Source: Vibrio metschnikovii CIP 69.14 (GTDB lineage Bacteria > Pseudomonadota > Gammaproteobacteria > Enterobacterales > Vibrionaceae). From it: a stretch of 64,000 bases of DNA. The stretch lies in NCBI RefSeq assembly GCF_000176155.1, contig NZ_ACZO01000006.1, forward strand, positions 1,488,001-1,552,000. The letters run 5' to 3'. The notes beneath the pieces are model-generated. The model had not been told where the DNA came from, made no database searches, and saw only the letters and a program-made list of their open reading frames with translations. Shown here piece by piece: positions 1-10,620 of the stretch; position 1 is the first letter of the stretch; every line of letters starts with the position of its first letter. The translations under genes and the position numbers were made by a program.

Positions 1-548
1 TCAATCAACGCGCTGCGATAATCGGCGCGAGCCGCCAATGAACCAATTGAGTTAAGCTCTAATCGCACATGCTCAGCAATACCAAGTTCACGCCATAGAC
101 GTGCTGTCATCATGATAAGCTCTGCATCAACATCTGGGCCATCGATACCAAATACTTCAACGCCACATTGATGGAACTGACGATAGCGACCTTTCTGAGG
201 ACGCTCATGACGGAACATTGGCCCGATATACCATAAACGCTGCTCTTGGTTATACAGCAGCCCATGTTCAATTCCGGCACGAACGCAACCGGCTGTTCCT
301 TCAGGACGAAGGCTTAAGCTGTCGCCATTACGGTCAGCAAAGGTGTACATCTCTTTTTCGACCACATCGGTTACTTCACCAATAGCGCGGCTAAAAAGTG
401 GCGTCATTTCCACAATGGGCATACGCACTTCACTATAACCATAGGCACTAACAACATTTTTAACTGCATTTTCCACTTTTTGCCAAAGTGGAGATTGAGT
501 CGGGAGGCAGTCGTTCATACCTCGAATTGCTTGAATAGTCTTTGCCAA
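1..548 (-). CDS. hisS: Histidine--tRNA ligase, N-terminal part (runs off the window start)
   Basis: Class II aminoacyl-tRNA synthetase that charges tRNA-His in the cytoplasm. About 182 residues are visible, beginning with a TTG codon at 548 followed by [12 protein letters not shown], the conserved HisRS N-terminus. Class II motif regions are visible ([16 protein letters not shown], then [19 protein letters not shown]). The rest lies beyond position 1. No ATG fits the family start, so TTG is inferred; the ribosome site before it is weak. It follows ispG by 24 bp and is probably co-transcribed with rodZ and ispG. Confidence 0.93.
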   Translation of the reverse strand, partial: MAKTIQAIRGMNDCLPTQSPLWQKVENAVKNVVSAYGYSEVRMPIVEMTPLFSRAIGEVTDVVEKEMYTFADRNGDSLSLRPEGTAGCVRAGIEHGLLYNQEQRLWYIGPMFRHERPQKGRYRQFHQCGVEVFGIDGPDVDAELIMMTARLWRELGIAEHVRLELNSIGSLAARADYRSALI

Positions 549-572
549 AATATTTACCGTAATATCGTGAGG

Positions 573-1697
573 TTAATCTTGCTCGATTTGCTGAATAGCA
601 ATACGATTTTTCGTGTCTAACTGAGCTGCTTTTGAACGGATTCTAGCTTCGAGCTGAGCAACGAGATCGTCATTATCAAAGCGCTCTTTCTGACGGACAC
701 CATCTTCATAGAAAGCACTTTTTTTATTACTGCCAGCCAATCCTAAGTGGGAGACTTCAGCCTCACCAGGGCCGTTGACGACACAACCAATGATCGAGAC
801 ATCCATTGGGGTTAACACATCTTCCAAACGCTGCTCAAGTGCGTTAACCGTACTTATCACATCAAATTCCTGACGAGAGCAACTTGGACAAGCGATAAAA
901 TTGATCCCACGAGAGCGAATACGCAGTGATTTCAGAATATCAAAACCGACTTTAATCTCTTCAACAGGATCGGCCGCTAAAGAAATCCGTAGCGTATCAC
1001 CGATACCTTCAGCCAACAGCATCCCTAAACCAACTGCCGATTTAACAGAACCCGCTCGGGCACCACCCGCTTCGGTGATCCCTAAATGAAGAGGTTGATC
1101 GATTTGTTTAGCCAATAATCGATAGGAATCCACTGCCAGAAAAACATCCGAAGCTTTAACACTGACTTTGAACTGATCGAAGTTTAGCCTGTCGAGAATA
1201 TCGACATGGCGCATCGCAGATTCAACCAGAGCTTCAGGTGTCGGTTCACCATATTTAAGCTGAAGATCTTTTTCCAATGAACCACCATTAACGCCGATTC
1301 GAATCGGAATGCCTTTATCACGGGCGCAATCGACTACCGAGCGGATCCGAGCTTCATTACCGATATTACCAGGGTTAATCCGTAAACAATCAACACCATA
1401 CTCGGCCACTTTTAAAGCGATTCGATAGTCAAAATGAATATCTGCCACTAAAGGAATCGAGACCTGTTGCTTAATTAACTTAAATGCTTCGGCAGCATCC
1501 ATAGTAGGAACCGAGACACGGACAATATCGGCCCCGACTTTCTCCAACGCTTTTATTTGAGCGACGGTCGCAGCCACATCTGTGGTTCTGGTGTTAGTCA
1601 TGGATTGTACGGCGATAGGCGCGCCATCGCCAATAGGTACGTTACCCACATAAATACGTGTAGAGGGGCGACGCTTAATAGGAGACTTGTGTTGCAT
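573..1697 (-). CDS. ispG: 4-hydroxy-3-methylbut-2-en-1-yl diphosphate synthase (flavodoxin)
   Basis: Penultimate enzyme of the MEP isoprenoid pathway. It reductively converts methylerythritol cyclodiphosphate to HMBPP using a [4Fe-4S] cluster. At 374 residues it has the usual length of the short bacterial form. The N-terminal TIM-barrel part ([28 protein letters not shown]) is followed by the cluster cysteines in CPSCSRQ and CVVNGPGEA. It sits 8 bp after rodZ and just before hisS, the normal Vibrio order. It is a client of Fe-S assembly, relevant because the neighbouring isc locus is incomplete. Confidence 0.97.
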   Translation of the reverse strand: MQHKSPIKRRPSTRIYVGNVPIGDGAPIAVQSMTNTRTTDVAATVAQIKALEKVGADIVRVSVPTMDAAEAFKLIKQQVSIPLVADIHFDYRIALKVAEYGVDCLRINPGNIGNEARIRSVVDCARDKGIPIRIGVNGGSLEKDLQLKYGEPTPEALVESAMRHVDILDRLNFDQFKVSVKASDVFLAVDSYRLLAKQIDQPLHLGITEAGGARAGSVKSAVGLGMLLAEGIGDTLRISLAADPVEEIKVGFDILKSLRIRSRGINFIACPSCSRQEFDVISTVNALEQRLEDVLTPMDVSIIGCVVNGPGEAEVSHLGLAGSNKKSAFYEDGVRQKERFDNDDLVAQLEARIRSKAAQLDTKNRIAIQQIEQD

Positions 1698-1705
1698 AAT
1701 TTCGT

Positions 1706-2617
1706 CTAAGGTAAGGTGAATCTAGCTACTCTGCCTGAAGTATACCCAGAAAGGTCGACAGGTTCACTCGCAAATGTGACAGAAACACCTTCTGGTGCTC
1801 CAAGAATGACACTAATCGGGGTTTCACCACGCACATTGATTGATTGGCCGGCTTTTTTAACGCCGGTAGACAGCGTTTTGCCAGTGGCATCTTTAACTTG
1901 AATCCAACAATCAGCGCTAAAAGTCATGCTGAGCAAATTACTCTCGTCAGCGTTGACCGGCGTATTTTCGGTGGTAGCTGGTGTGATGGATGGCTCCGCT
2001 TCTAAGATAGGCTCAACCCGACTATCGTTGACGGGGGACTCTTCCTCTTCTGCTTGCTCAACCGCTGATACCTCATTACCAACAGTCAGGTCACTCACCG
2101 TCGGTAGCTGATCCAAAATAGGGTCGGCCGACGCAGACTGCGGATTGGTTTGCTCAGTAATCAATGAACTACGCTCACTCGATGAAGTGAGATTATTGTG
2201 TTGGTTATTCTGCCACCACCACAGTGATGACATACCAATAATCACCAATACAATAACCCAAGTAATCAGCATGATACGACTATCGTGTTGAGCTCTTTTA
2301 TTCTTCCTAGAAAAGCTCTGCATTCTCTGTTCTTGTGGGCCAGTAACATAATGTACTTCGTAAGATTCAACGACTTCAGCAACTGAGAGTCCGACGGCTT
2401 TAGCATAAGAACGCAGATAACCACGAGTAAAGGTTGCCACCAAATCAGAATCAAATTGGTTATCTTCAATGTTACGAATAATCGCCACCCGCAACCGTAA
2501 GCGATCAGCCACTTGCTTTTGACTCAATCCTAAAGTTTCTCGTTTCTGCTTAAGCAGCGTACCAGGTTGTTGAACGTTCGGCGTTTCTTCAACGATGGTC
2601 TCTTGTTGTGTATTCAT
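1706..2617 (-). CDS. rodZ: Cytoskeleton protein RodZ
   Basis: Bitopic inner-membrane protein that couples MreB filaments to the cell-wall elongation machinery and so sets rod shape. About 303 residues from the ATG at 2617; upstream in-frame starts are unlikely. The order is a cytoplasmic Xre-type helix-turn-helix ([23 protein letters not shown], roughly residues 30-55), one membrane helix ([20 protein letters not shown]), an acidic Ser/Thr/Pro-rich linker, and a C-terminal periplasmic DUF4115-type domain ([21 protein letters not shown]). The ribosome site is weak. In most vibrios pilW precedes it; here that gene is not found. Confidence 0.93.
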   Translation of the reverse strand: MNTQQETIVEETPNVQQPGTLLKQKRETLGLSQKQVADRLRLRVAIIRNIEDNQFDSDLVATFTRGYLRSYAKAVGLSVAEVVESYEVHYVTGPQEQRMQSFSRKNKRAQHDSRIMLITWVIVLVIIGMSSLWWWQNNQHNNLTSSSERSSLITEQTNPQSASADPILDQLPTVSDLTVGNEVSAVEQAEEEESPVNDSRVEPILEAEPSITPATTENTPVNADESNLLSMTFSADCWIQVKDATGKTLSTGVKKAGQSINVRGETPISVILGAPEGVSVTFASEPVDLSGYTSGRVARFTLP

Positions 2618-3177
2618 CCGCGCTATCAATCTCTTTTATTCGTGTTCGAGCCGAAGCCTACGCTGTTATTTTTGTCTCTATTCGTTAATCGCGTTTAGGT
2701 TCTCAGGGCTCCAACAGGGAAAATGGTTTCATCCAATTCACTTAAGTTTCGATAATACTAACTTCCAGACTAATTTTGCTTATACAGCGAGGAAATTGCA
2801 TTATCACTCATCAAGTAAGTTGGATATCACGTTTGTTCGATTCGACCGCTACATCGAATGGGCTCTTATTAAATCATTCTAATGGATCTTAGGCGGTAAA
2901 CAACATTGATTTGAAAAAGAAATTACAGCTAGGTCAAGATTTTTCGTTAAATTGACATAAAAAAGCCATAATTTGCCACTGTGAGCTAAGAATCCTACTA
3001 TGCATCAAAACACCTTACGCAGCCTGTTTCATTTAATAGCATGATTCTATCAAGGTGCTCGATGACCGATAAAAACTGAGCATCTATTGGCTTATAAACT
3101 CAAAATGTAATTCGACTTGTTTAGCCGTTTTCTCTTAACAATAACGCCAGCGAAAAGGCTGGCGTTATTAAAAAGGT
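2618..3177. other. Gene-free stretch where pilW is normally found
   Basis: About 560 bp between rodZ and rlmN with no plausible gene on either strand. In Vibrio the type IV pilus pilotin gene pilW (pilF), about 230 codons of TPR repeats, usually lies here. The only open frame, on the plus strand at 2595-2882, runs antisense out of rodZ, has no family features and is rejected. The stretch is AT-rich, ends in the rlmN terminator hairpin, and presumably carries the rodZ promoter. Confidence 0.6.
3140..3169 (-). terminator. Hairpin terminator after rlmN
   Basis: Perfect 12-bp stem (AATAACGCCAGC with GCTGGCGTTATT) and 6-nt loop, starting 9 bp after the rlmN stop codon. The following T tract on the minus strand is short and interrupted. 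Confidence 0.7.
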
Positions 3178-4299
3178 TTATAAGGTTTTTACGGGAATAA
3201 TCTGCTCAGGCTGCTGCTTTAATTTCGTCCGTTTGGTTCTGTCTATTACATCACCAACTAACTGACCGCAGGCAGCGTCAATATCATCACCACGCGTTTT
3301 ACGTATTGTCACAGTATGCTCATATTGCATTAAGGTTTTCTGAAAACGATCAATGCGTGAATTACTGGGTTTTTTATACGGTGAACCTGGATAAGGATTA
3401 AACGGGATCAGGTTAATTTTACAAGGCGTCCCTTTCATCAACTGAGCCAGTTCATGCGCATGTTCAGTGCCATCATTCACATGATCCAACAAAACATATT
3501 CGACGGTTACTTTACCGCGATTGGCGTTAGAAGAGGCAATATAGCGGCGCACTGAAGCAAGAAAATCTTGAATATCCCAGCGATCATTAATCGGCATAAT
3601 TTCGCTGCGTAGTTTATCGTTAGGTGCATGAAGTGAAATCGCTAAAGCAACGTCAATTTGCCCGGTCATTTGATCTAAACCAGAAACGACACCTGAAGTA
3701 GAGACCGTCACACGACGTTTCGACAAACCAAAACCGAGGTCATCAAGCATAAGTTCTAACGCAGGAATGAGGTTTTTCATATTGAGCAACGGCTCACCCA
3801 TGCCCATCATTACCACGTTGGTGATCGGACGGCGGCCTGTTTCTTTTTCCAAACCAATTTCACGTGCTGCACGCCAAACCTGACCAATAATTTCCGAAAC
3901 GCGTAAATTACGGTTAAACCCTTGCTGAGCGGTTGAACAAAACTTACATTCCAGCGCACAACCAACTTGTGAAGAGACACACAATGTGGCGCGATCTTCC
4001 TCGGGAATATAGACGGTTTCGACATCTTGATCTCCGACTCGCATTGCCCATTTAATCGTGCCATCACTGGAGTATTGAGCATCGGAAACGTAAGGCGCTC
4101 GAATCTCACAGTGAGTCTGTAATTTCTCACGTAGGTTTTTGTTAATGTTGGTCATTTTTTCGAAGTCATCACAACCGAAGTGATAAATCCACTTCATGAT
4201 TTGATCAGCTCGAAACGCTTTTTCACCCAATTCTTCTGCGAAATAAGTACGTAAGCCTTTGCGATCAAAATCGAGCAGATTGACTTTTTCAGTGGTCAT
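3178..4299 (-). CDS. rlmN: Dual-specificity 23S rRNA/tRNA adenine-C2 methyltransferase RlmN
   Basis: Radical SAM enzyme that methylates A2503 of 23S rRNA and A37 of some tRNAs. The 373 residues match the family length. The cluster motif [15 protein letters not shown] (CxxxCxxC) is near residue 118, the GEPLLN SAM-binding segment follows, and the acceptor/catalytic cysteine is in DIDAACGQL near the C-terminus. A ribosome site, GGAGAGG, precedes the ATG. It lies between ndk and rodZ as in other vibrios. Confidence 0.97.
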   Translation of the reverse strand: MTTEKVNLLDFDRKGLRTYFAEELGEKAFRADQIMKWIYHFGCDDFEKMTNINKNLREKLQTHCEIRAPYVSDAQYSSDGTIKWAMRVGDQDVETVYIPEEDRATLCVSSQVGCALECKFCSTAQQGFNRNLRVSEIIGQVWRAAREIGLEKETGRRPITNVVMMGMGEPLLNMKNLIPALELMLDDLGFGLSKRRVTVSTSGVVSGLDQMTGQIDVALAISLHAPNDKLRSEIMPINDRWDIQDFLASVRRYIASSNANRGKVTVEYVLLDHVNDGTEHAHELAQLMKGTPCKINLIPFNPYPGSPYKKPSNSRIDRFQKTLMQYEHTVTIRKTRGDDIDAACGQLVGDVIDRTKRTKLKQQPEQIIPVKTL

Positions 4300-4434
4300 G
4301 TGGCCTCTCCAAGATGGAACTAGAATTAAGGGCGCGAATTGTACAGCCTTTATTCAATGACAACAAGCACAGTAAAACCCTGAATTTTTTGCGACATTGT
4401 TGGGATAGGAAAGCGGTTCTAGTCGATGATTAAT

Positions 4435-4460
4435 CCCTGATGAGGCAGGACTCATCAGGG
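4435..4460. terminator. Hairpin downstream of ndk
   Basis: Perfect 10-bp stem (CCCTGATGAG with CTCATCAGGG) around a 6-nt loop in the ndk-rlmN gap. There is no strong T tract, so it may be a weak terminator or an mRNA-end stabiliser for ndk. Confidence 0.5.
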
Positions 4461-4582
4461 GTCACCAATAAACACTGTGATTAACTATTTACCTTCAGCT
4501 TAACGCTTACTTTATACCGTGGTAAAAGCCATAAACCATCCAGCGCTGAGTCTTGATGGTGCCATTTGGGTTCTACGGCAAC

Positions 4583-5014
4583 TCACTCACTGCGTGGGTA
4601 AATTTCAGCGTCGGGAAAAAAGAACTCAATTTCACGAGCAGCCGAAATAGGACTATCGCTGCCGTGTACAGAGTTATAACGCATACTCAGCGCGTAATCA
4701 GAGCGTATCGTGCCACATGCCGCTTCTTCCGGATTAGTTTTACCCATTAATTCACGATAACGAGCAATCGCATTTTCTCCCTCTAACACTTGGACCATGA
4801 TCGGACCTGATGTCATAAAGGCTTTTAGATCATTAAAGAACGCTTTTCCTTCATGCTCAGCATAAAAACCGCTCGCTTGATCTTCGGTTAAATGAACCAT
4901 TTTTGCCGCGATAATTCTCAATCCCGCTTTTTCTATACGATGGTAAATCTCGCCGATTAAGTTACGCTTTACTGCGTCAGGTTTGATAATTGAAAATGTT
5001 CTTTCAAGAGCCAT
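4583..5014 (-). CDS. ndk: Nucleoside diphosphate kinase
   Basis: Transfers the terminal phosphate of NTPs to NDPs through a phospho-histidine, balancing nucleotide pools. The start at 5014 gives 143 residues, the standard length, and has AAGGA six bases upstream; the open frame extends further 5' but without family similarity. The N-terminus [15 protein letters not shown] and the active-site HGSDS motif (SVHGSDSP) are present. Position between pepB and rlmN is conserved. Confidence 0.97.
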   Translation of the reverse strand: MALERTFSIIKPDAVKRNLIGEIYHRIEKAGLRIIAAKMVHLTEDQASGFYAEHEGKAFFNDLKAFMTSGPIMVQVLEGENAIARYRELMGKTNPEEAACGTIRSDYALSMRYNSVHGSDSPISAAREIEFFFPDAEIYPRSE

Positions 5015-5220
5015 AAGATGTCCTTTTTGGATTTTGATAGTAAATAGTAAGGCTAATTGATACGTACTCCAATCGCTTGCTGCTACCTTTAGCGACAGAT
5101 GAGTCACTCCCTAACCACATAGATAACCATGTCATAGGAGCTACTCAACGCCGTCAATACCGCTGTAATAGCAAAAAAGAGTACAAAACGGGGCAATCAA
5201 CGCTGCCCCTTGGTTACTTA

Positions 5221-6513
5221 TTATTTGGCCTGATCTAATAAAATACGCGCAACGGTCTTAACGCCCATCGCTGTTGCCCCAGCGGCCCATTTATCACTGG
5301 CGGATTTACGATACGTTCCCGCGCAATCGACATGTAGCCAGCCTTGCTGGTAATCGTCAACAAAGTAGGATAAGAAAGCCGCTGCCGTACTTGCACCCGG
5401 TGAATAATCACCAGAACAAATATTGGAGAGATCAGCAAAGTTCGAGGGCAACATATCACGGTGAAAATCAGCTAATGGCAGAGCCCATAATCCTTCATGC
5501 TCTTCTTGAGCTGCATTGAGCGCTTGTTGACTCAAAGCTTGGTCGAAGCTCAGTAATGCGTGGTAATCATTACCTAACGCATTTTTTGCAGCTCCCGTTA
5601 ACGTTGCACAATCGATGATCAATTGTGGTTTTTGCTCTGAAGCGTAAATCAAACCATCAGCTAAGACTAACCGCCCTTCGGCGTCAGTATTCATAATTTC
5701 AACGGTTTTGCCGTTTTTATAGGTGATCACATCACCCAATTTTAATGCACGGCCAGATACCATGTTCTCAGCACAGCACAAAATGAGCTTAACGCGTTTA
5801 TTCAAACCGCGCATGATAGCCAGCCCCAGGGCTCCGGTGATGGTTCCTGCTCCGCCCATATCCGCTTTCATCGAAGACATAAAATTAGACGGTTTTAAAC
5901 TATAGCCACCAGAGTCAAAGGTAATGCCTTTGCCAACTAAGCAGGCAAATACAGGAGCATTATCATCGCCCGTTGGGTTGTAGTCTAATTGCAACATGGC
6001 AGAAGTGCGCTCAGAACCTCGACCTACCGCATAAATGCCTTCCCAATTTTCCGTCAATAGGTCTTTATCTTTTACAATTCGATAAGAGACGTGATCCGGA
6101 GCTAGTGACTTAATAAACTCGGCAGCCATGGTCGCTAATTGACGAGGAGCCACTTCTTCAGCACTTTTATTGATAATATCGCGTGTCCAATCCGCCGCTT
6201 TAATCCGTGCTTCAAGTTCAGTTTGATCAGCGCTGGCTAACGACTCCCACTGTAAGGTATTTTTCTTTTTAGGATCACGATAACCTTGGTGAAATGCCCA
6301 AATCGTTTCTAAGGTCCATGCTGAACCAGATAAATGTAACGAACGCAATCCTTGGCCATCTAATTTACGTGCTGCACGCTGAATGGCATTGAGATCATTC
6401 TCTTTCGATAAATGAATGGTCGCGCCCTGCTCTGAGAATGAGACGAGGGCTTTTTCTCCCCACTGAGGCTGGGCTGACTCTAGACTAATAAATACAGGCA
6501 TCTGTGTAGACAT
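5221..6513 (-). CDS. pepB: Peptidase B (M17 family aminopeptidase)
   Basis: Broad-specificity cytosolic aminopeptidase using two divalent metals. At 430 residues it matches PepB rather than the longer PepA. The catalytic domain carries [16 protein letters not shown] and the family signature [14 protein letters not shown] with metal ligands and the catalytic Arg. In related bacteria pepB follows iscX at the end of the isc operon; here it directly follows the shortened iscS, with a terminator between, so it probably has its own promoter. Confidence 0.95.
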   Translation of the reverse strand: MSTQMPVFISLESAQPQWGEKALVSFSEQGATIHLSKENDLNAIQRAARKLDGQGLRSLHLSGSAWTLETIWAFHQGYRDPKKKNTLQWESLASADQTELEARIKAADWTRDIINKSAEEVAPRQLATMAAEFIKSLAPDHVSYRIVKDKDLLTENWEGIYAVGRGSERTSAMLQLDYNPTGDDNAPVFACLVGKGITFDSGGYSLKPSNFMSSMKADMGGAGTITGALGLAIMRGLNKRVKLILCCAENMVSGRALKLGDVITYKNGKTVEIMNTDAEGRLVLADGLIYASEQKPQLIIDCATLTGAAKNALGNDYHALLSFDQALSQQALNAAQEEHEGLWALPLADFHRDMLPSNFADLSNICSGDYSPGASTAAAFLSYFVDDYQQGWLHVDCAGTYRKSASDKWAAGATAMGVKTVARILLDQAK

Positions 6514-6694
6514 GGTTTCTCCTTGTCCTATATGGTGTGGCCCTAATAGATATATTCCTTTGTTCCGTTACACTACCGCGCGATTACCGCTCTTGTAACG
6601 AGTCGAGAATAACTACTCTCGGATATATCTGAATCACAACGAATAATCAACCTAACGATGTTAACATTTTGTCGCGTAAAAATACCCACTGGAT

Positions 6695-6717
6695 AAAAAA
6701 ACGGACCATGAGGTCCG
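6695..6717 (-). terminator. Terminator after iscS
   Basis: On the minus strand a CGGACC/GGTCCG stem with a 4-nt loop is followed by seven T. It stops transcription about 50 bp after the iscS stop, where iscU would normally continue the operon. Confidence 0.8.
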
Positions 6718-6770
6718 CTTATTTTGCTTAAAATTGTTAACTCAACACTGATTTGATGGCTCGCTGCCGA

Positions 6771-7961
6771 CTATATTATTGAGCTTTCTTTGTGCATTTG
6801 CCACAAAGGCGACATATTACGCAATTGAGTCACTGCGCTACGAATATGTTCAATCGCATAATCTATTTCATCTTCGGTCGTAAAACGGCCAAATGAAAAA
6901 CGAAGCGAGCTGTGTGCTAATTCATCATCCAAACCCAGTGCACGCAATACATAAGAAGGCTCTAAGCTAGCCGAGGTACAAGCACTGCCTGAAGAAACCG
7001 CAAGATCTTTCAGGGCCATTAACAACGATTCGCCTTCGACAAAAGCAAAACCGAGATTAAGGTTATGAGGAACACGCTGCTCTAAATCACCGTTAATGCT
7101 CACAGCTTCGATATCTTGTATGCCATTAAGTAAACGGTCACGTAAAGTTTTAGCATGTTGATAATCATGCTCCATCTCTTGTTTAGCGATGTTAAACGCT
7201 TCTCCCATCCCAACAATTTGATGGGTCGCCAGTGTTCCTGAGCGGAAACCGCGCTCATGACCACCACCATGCATCTGTGCTTCAAGATAAATACGCGGCT
7301 TGCGACGCACAAAGAGAGCCCCAATACCTTTAGGGCCATAAATTTTATGCGCTGAGAGTGAGATAAGATCGACTTTCATTGCTTGTACATCGACCTCAAC
7401 TTTGCCCACGGATTGAGCCGCATCAACGTGAAAGATGATATTTCGATCACGACACAGCTCACCAATCGCAGTGATATCCTGAATCACACCAATTTCATTG
7501 TTGACATGCATCACCGACACTAGCACGGTATCATCACGCATGGCGGCTTGTAATTGATTTATATCGATCAATCCACGACGGTCAGGCTGAAGATACGTCA
7601 CCTCAAAACCTTCCTGTTCTAGCTGGCGAGTAGTATCTAATACTGCTTTATGCTCAGTTTGACAGGTGATGATGTGCTTACCTTGTTTAGCATAAAAGTG
7701 CGCCGCACCTTTAATCGCCAAGTTATTCGACTCTGTTGCCCCTGAAGTAAAAACAATTTCACGCGGATCGGCATTAATAAGTTCAGCAACTTGTTCACGC
7801 GCCGTATCCACCGCTTCTTCTGCCTGCCAGCCATAACGATGCGATCGAGAAGCTGGATTACCAAACGTCCCATCCATCGTCATATGCTGAATCATCTTTT
7901 CAGCCACGCGCGGATCAACCGGACACGTAGCCGAATAGTCTAAATAAATAGGCAGTTTCAT
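6771..7961 (-). CDS. iscS: Cysteine desulfurase IscS with altered C-terminus
   Basis: PLP enzyme that takes sulfur from cysteine to form a persulfide, supplying Fe-S assembly, tRNA thiolation and other acceptors. The PLP lysine is in [10 protein letters not shown] and the persulfide cysteine in [13 protein letters not shown]. It is 396 residues against 404 in E. coli: alignment from memory is continuous up to SPLWQMHK (about residue 391), then the conserved 13-residue tail is replaced by ESSII and a stop. That tail region lies beside the IscU docking surface. iscU, iscA, hscB, hscA, fdx and iscX do not follow; a terminator does. IscR-controlled with iscR, 26 bp upstream. Confidence 0.95.
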   Translation of the reverse strand: MKLPIYLDYSATCPVDPRVAEKMIQHMTMDGTFGNPASRSHRYGWQAEEAVDTAREQVAELINADPREIVFTSGATESNNLAIKGAAHFYAKQGKHIITCQTEHKAVLDTTRQLEQEGFEVTYLQPDRRGLIDINQLQAAMRDDTVLVSVMHVNNEIGVIQDITAIGELCRDRNIIFHVDAAQSVGKVEVDVQAMKVDLISLSAHKIYGPKGIGALFVRRKPRIYLEAQMHGGGHERGFRSGTLATHQIVGMGEAFNIAKQEMEHDYQHAKTLRDRLLNGIQDIEAVSINGDLEQRVPHNLNLGFAFVEGESLLMALKDLAVSSGSACTSASLEPSYVLRALGLDDELAHSSLRFSFGRFTTEDEIDYAIEHIRSAVTQLRNMSPLWQMHKESSII

Positions 7962-7987
7962 TTTTTACTCCAGTGTAAACATTACCG

Positions 7988-8509
7988 CTATGAGCGAGCG
8001 TTAAGACCAAAGGAGGCTGCACCAATAGTGACAGATTGAGAATGCTTATTGCCATTCCCTTGGTTCGCCGCAAGGTGCATGCCTTGGCGGTCAGAAATTT
8101 GTAAGACTTCGTTATCAACCATCAACTCACCGAGTGTGATGTTATTTAAGAAGTCGCTAATACGTGAACTGAGGTCACACCACAAGGTATGAGTGAGACA
8201 ACGTGTGCCACCTTGGCAATCACCTTTACCATGACATTTCGTCGCATCGACAGATTCATCCACCGCGGCGATGACCGTACCAATAGAAATGGTACTCGCT
8301 TCTGCGCCTAAACGATAACCACCGCCAGGACCACGAACACTAGCAACTAAGCCAGCTTTACGTAATTTAGAAAATAGCTGCTCTAGATAAGACAGGGAAA
8401 TACCTTGTCGCTCTGAAATATCCGCTAGAGGTACTGGGTTTTGCTGCGAATTTAGCGCCACATCTAACATGGCGGTTACCGCGTATCTTCCTTTAGATGT
8501 TAATCTCAT
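7988..8509 (-). CDS. iscR: Fe-S cluster regulator IscR
   Basis: Rrf2-family repressor that senses Fe-S status with a [2Fe-2S] cluster and represses its own operon. The start at 8509 ([16 protein letters not shown]) is the family N-terminus; an upstream in-frame ATG adds six unrelated residues. The winged helix ([28 protein letters not shown]) is followed by the cluster ligands in [16 protein letters not shown], with three Cys and one His. About 173 residues, slightly longer than E. coli (162), with a polar tail. Two tandem IscR-type sites lie upstream, so autoregulation looks intact despite loss of downstream isc genes. Confidence 0.96.
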   Translation of the reverse strand: MRLTSKGRYAVTAMLDVALNSQQNPVPLADISERQGISLSYLEQLFSKLRKAGLVASVRGPGGGYRLGAEASTISIGTVIAAVDESVDATKCHGKGDCQGGTRCLTHTLWCDLSSRISDFLNNITLGELMVDNEVLQISDRQGMHLAANQGNGNKHSQSVTIGAASFGLNARS

Positions 8510-8551
8510 ATTACACCATATCCACATCGATTATGTGGTTGAGATTCTTCC

Positions 8552-8576
8552 ATACCCGACTAATTCAGTCAAGTAT
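8552..8576. promoter_or_regulatory. IscR type 1 site A
   Basis: A 25-bp palindrome whose halves on the plus strand, ATACCCGACTAA and TTCAGTCAAGTAT, fit the published type 1 consensus (ATASYYGACT, then AGTCRRSTAT) at essentially every position. On the minus strand TTGACT inside it can serve as the iscR -35 element, so bound IscR would block RNA polymerase. Confidence 0.85.
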
Positions 8577-8601
8577 TTAATTGACCAAATTAGTCGGGTA
8601 T
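8577..8601. promoter_or_regulatory. IscR type 1 site B
   Basis: Second 25-bp site directly abutting site A. The half TTAGTCGGGTAT is perfect; the other half (TTAATTGACCAA) is degenerate. Tandem sites upstream of iscR resemble the E. coli arrangement. Confidence 0.75.
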
Positions 8602-8634
8602 TTAACCTTAGATTAATCAGGTGATTACCGACGA

Positions 8635-9363
8635 TTAAGGCTGGCGCATTTTTTTCTCTACTGCAGTCAACACGCCACGTAAGATATTAATTTCTTGCGC
8701 TTCTGGGCGAGCTCGGCTGAATAATCGACGGAGCTTGTTCATTACCTGCCCTGGCTGTGAAGGGGAGATAAACTCACTTTCCAACAACACTCGCTCTAGA
8801 TGCTGATAAAATCGGTCCAGTTCTTGATGACGAGGATAGTCCACCATTGTCGGTGATGGAAATTCACCCTGTTGATGTGTTAAATGAGCAACGCGAATCT
8901 CGTAACATAACGTTTGCACGGCCATCGCTAAGTTTAATGAGCTGTATTCAGGGTTAGCAGGAATGCATACATGATAATGACAAAGCTGTAACTCTTCATT
9001 GGTTAAGCCCGTTCTTTCACGGCCAAATACTACCGCAACGGGATGGGTTTGACCTTCAATCGCAAATTGTTCGCCACACTGACGAGGATCAAGCATCGGC
9101 CACTCTAATGTACGTGAACGGGCGCTGCTACCAACGACTAACCCACACTCAGCGACCGCTTCACTCAGCGTGCTGACGACCTGAGCATTTAACGCAATAT
9201 CACTGGCACCAGCCGCTAACGCGATTGCTTGAGCATCCACTGCGCATTCTGGTGCGACTAATACCATCTGACTTAGGCCCATCACTTTCATCGCTCTAGC
9301 CGCTGAACCAATGTTTCCTGAATGTGATGTGCCCACTAAAACGATTTTAACATTGTCTAACAT
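8635..9363 (-). CDS. trmJ: tRNA (cytidine/uridine-2'-O)-methyltransferase TrmJ
   Basis: SPOUT-class enzyme that 2'-O-methylates position 32 of several tRNAs. 242 residues; the knotted fold signatures are [23 protein letters not shown] at the N-terminus, [18 protein letters not shown] in the middle, and [16 protein letters not shown] forming the SAM knot. It lies directly upstream of iscR and divergent from suhB, as in other enteric and Vibrio genomes. Confidence 0.95.
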   Translation of the reverse strand: MLDNVKIVLVGTSHSGNIGSAARAMKVMGLSQMVLVAPECAVDAQAIALAAGASDIALNAQVVSTLSEAVAECGLVVGSSARSRTLEWPMLDPRQCGEQFAIEGQTHPVAVVFGRERTGLTNEELQLCHYHVCIPANPEYSSLNLAMAVQTLCYEIRVAHLTHQQGEFPSPTMVDYPRHQELDRFYQHLERVLLESEFISPSQPGQVMNKLRRLFSRARPEAQEINILRGVLTAVEKKMRQP

Positions 9364-9687
9364 GACGTTAATTTACCATCAATTTATCGCTAATCTCGCC
9401 GTCGATGATAACACTCGCTCGTTGATTCGCGTTGACGAGCGAGTCCATCTTAACTTTGACGGTATTAAATTGGCTTGAAGGGTTGGCTAAGTAACACGAG
9501 AATAATCCATACAAAAGCGGTTACTTGGCGTTCATTGTTCGATAATAACATAAAGCAAAATGAAATGATCAGGCCGTTTGTCGGCCGCATCATTAAGCGA
9601 ATAAAAAATAACCACTTCCTTTTTGGTATGATTTTGCTATAATCCGCTCCGCTTTTTTCGTTCTTTAACATCCGTTGGGAAACTCGT
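9364..9687. other. Divergent trmJ-suhB intergenic region
   Basis: 324 bp holding the promoters of trmJ (minus) and suhB (plus). A 101-codon minus frame at 9465-9770 overlaps the suhB start and lacks family features, so it is not called as a gene. Confidence 0.6.
9635..9643 (+). promoter_or_regulatory. Extended -10 promoter of suhB
   Basis: TGCTATAAT is a consensus extended -10 element (TGnTATAAT) about 45 bp before the suhB ATG. No good -35 is visible at 17 bp, which the extended element can compensate for. Confidence 0.6.
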
Positions 9688-10491
9688 ATGCATCCAATGC
9701 TAAACATTGCTATTCGCGCTGCGCGAAAAGCAGGTAACCATATTGCTAAATCTCTAGAAAACGCTGACAAAATTGAATCCTTTCAAAAAGGAAACAATGA
9801 CTTTGTTACTAATGTCGACAAAGAAGCGGAAGCGCTAATCATTGCTACCATCCAAAGCTCTTACCCTGAGCACTGCATTATTGCCGAAGAAGGCGGTCTT
9901 ATCGAAGGTAAAGATAAAGACGTACAATGGATCATCGACCCACTGGATGGAACCAATAACTTCGTGAAAGGTATCCCTCATTTTGCGGTATCGATTGCCG
10001 TAAGAATGAACGGTCGCACAGAAGTTGCCTGTGTTTATGACCCAATGTTAAATGAACTATTTACTGCTCAACGCGGCTCTGGTGCTCAATTAAACAATGG
10101 TCGTATTCGCGTTAAGCCATTGAAAGATCTGCAAGGGGCTATCCTTGCGACTGGTTTCCCATTTAAGCAAAAACAACATTCTGAATCTTACCTAAAAATT
10201 ATTTCTTCTTTGTTTGTTGAGTGCGCTGATTTTCGTCGTACTGGCTCAGCCGCCTTAGATTTATGTTATTTAGCGTCTAACCGTGTCGATGGCTACTTTG
10301 AGTTAGGTCTTAAACCATGGGATATGGCGGCAGGCGAACTGATCGCTCGTGAAGCAGGCGCAATTCTGGCCGATTTTGCTGGCGGTACTAATTACATGCA
10401 ATCAGGCAATATTGTCGGCTCAAGCCCACGTGGTGTAAAAGCGATTTTGCAACACATCCGTGAAAACGGAAACAGTGCGATTTTTAAATAA
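9688..10491 (+). CDS. suhB: Inositol-1-monophosphatase SuhB
   Basis: Mg2+-dependent phosphatase of the inositol monophosphatase family; in E. coli it also acts in the rRNA antitermination complex with NusG. 267 residues, identical in length to E. coli SuhB. Metal-binding motifs are EEGG, DPLDGTNNF and WDMAAGELIAREAGA, in order. It stands alone between divergent trmJ and convergent secF and ends at a strong bidirectional terminator. Confidence 0.96.
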   Translation: MHPMLNIAIRAARKAGNHIAKSLENADKIESFQKGNNDFVTNVDKEAEALIIATIQSSYPEHCIIAEEGGLIEGKDKDVQWIIDPLDGTNNFVKGIPHFAVSIAVRMNGRTEVACVYDPMLNELFTAQRGSGAQLNNGRIRVKPLKDLQGAILATGFPFKQKQHSESYLKIISSLFVECADFRRTGSAALDLCYLASNRVDGYFELGLKPWDMAAGELIAREAGAILADFAGGTNYMQSGNIVGSSPRGVKAILQHIRENGNSAIFK

Positions 10492-10544
10492 CCGTTCTAT
10501 TGTCAAACAATCAGCATGGCACCAATCATCCATGCTCGCTTGAT

Positions 10545-10576
10545 AAAAAAACCGCTGAATATTCAGCGGTTTTTTT
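10545..10576. terminator. Bidirectional terminator between suhB and secF
   Basis: 32-bp perfect palindrome with A7 on one side and T7 on the other around ACCGCTGAAT/ATTCAGCGGT. It serves the convergent suhB and secD-secF transcripts. Confidence 0.92.
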
Positions 10577-10620
10577 GTTACTGGTGAAGACGAATCTCAC
10601 TGTCACCTGTCAACCTTAAG

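Noticed and set aside
2595..2882. 95-codon plus-strand frame upstream of rodZ
   Set aside because: Begins antisense inside rodZ, lacks family features and is not a pilW remnant.
9465..9770. 101-codon minus-strand frame between trmJ and suhB
   Set aside because: It overlaps the suhB start antisense, has no recognisable domain, and covers the suhB promoter.
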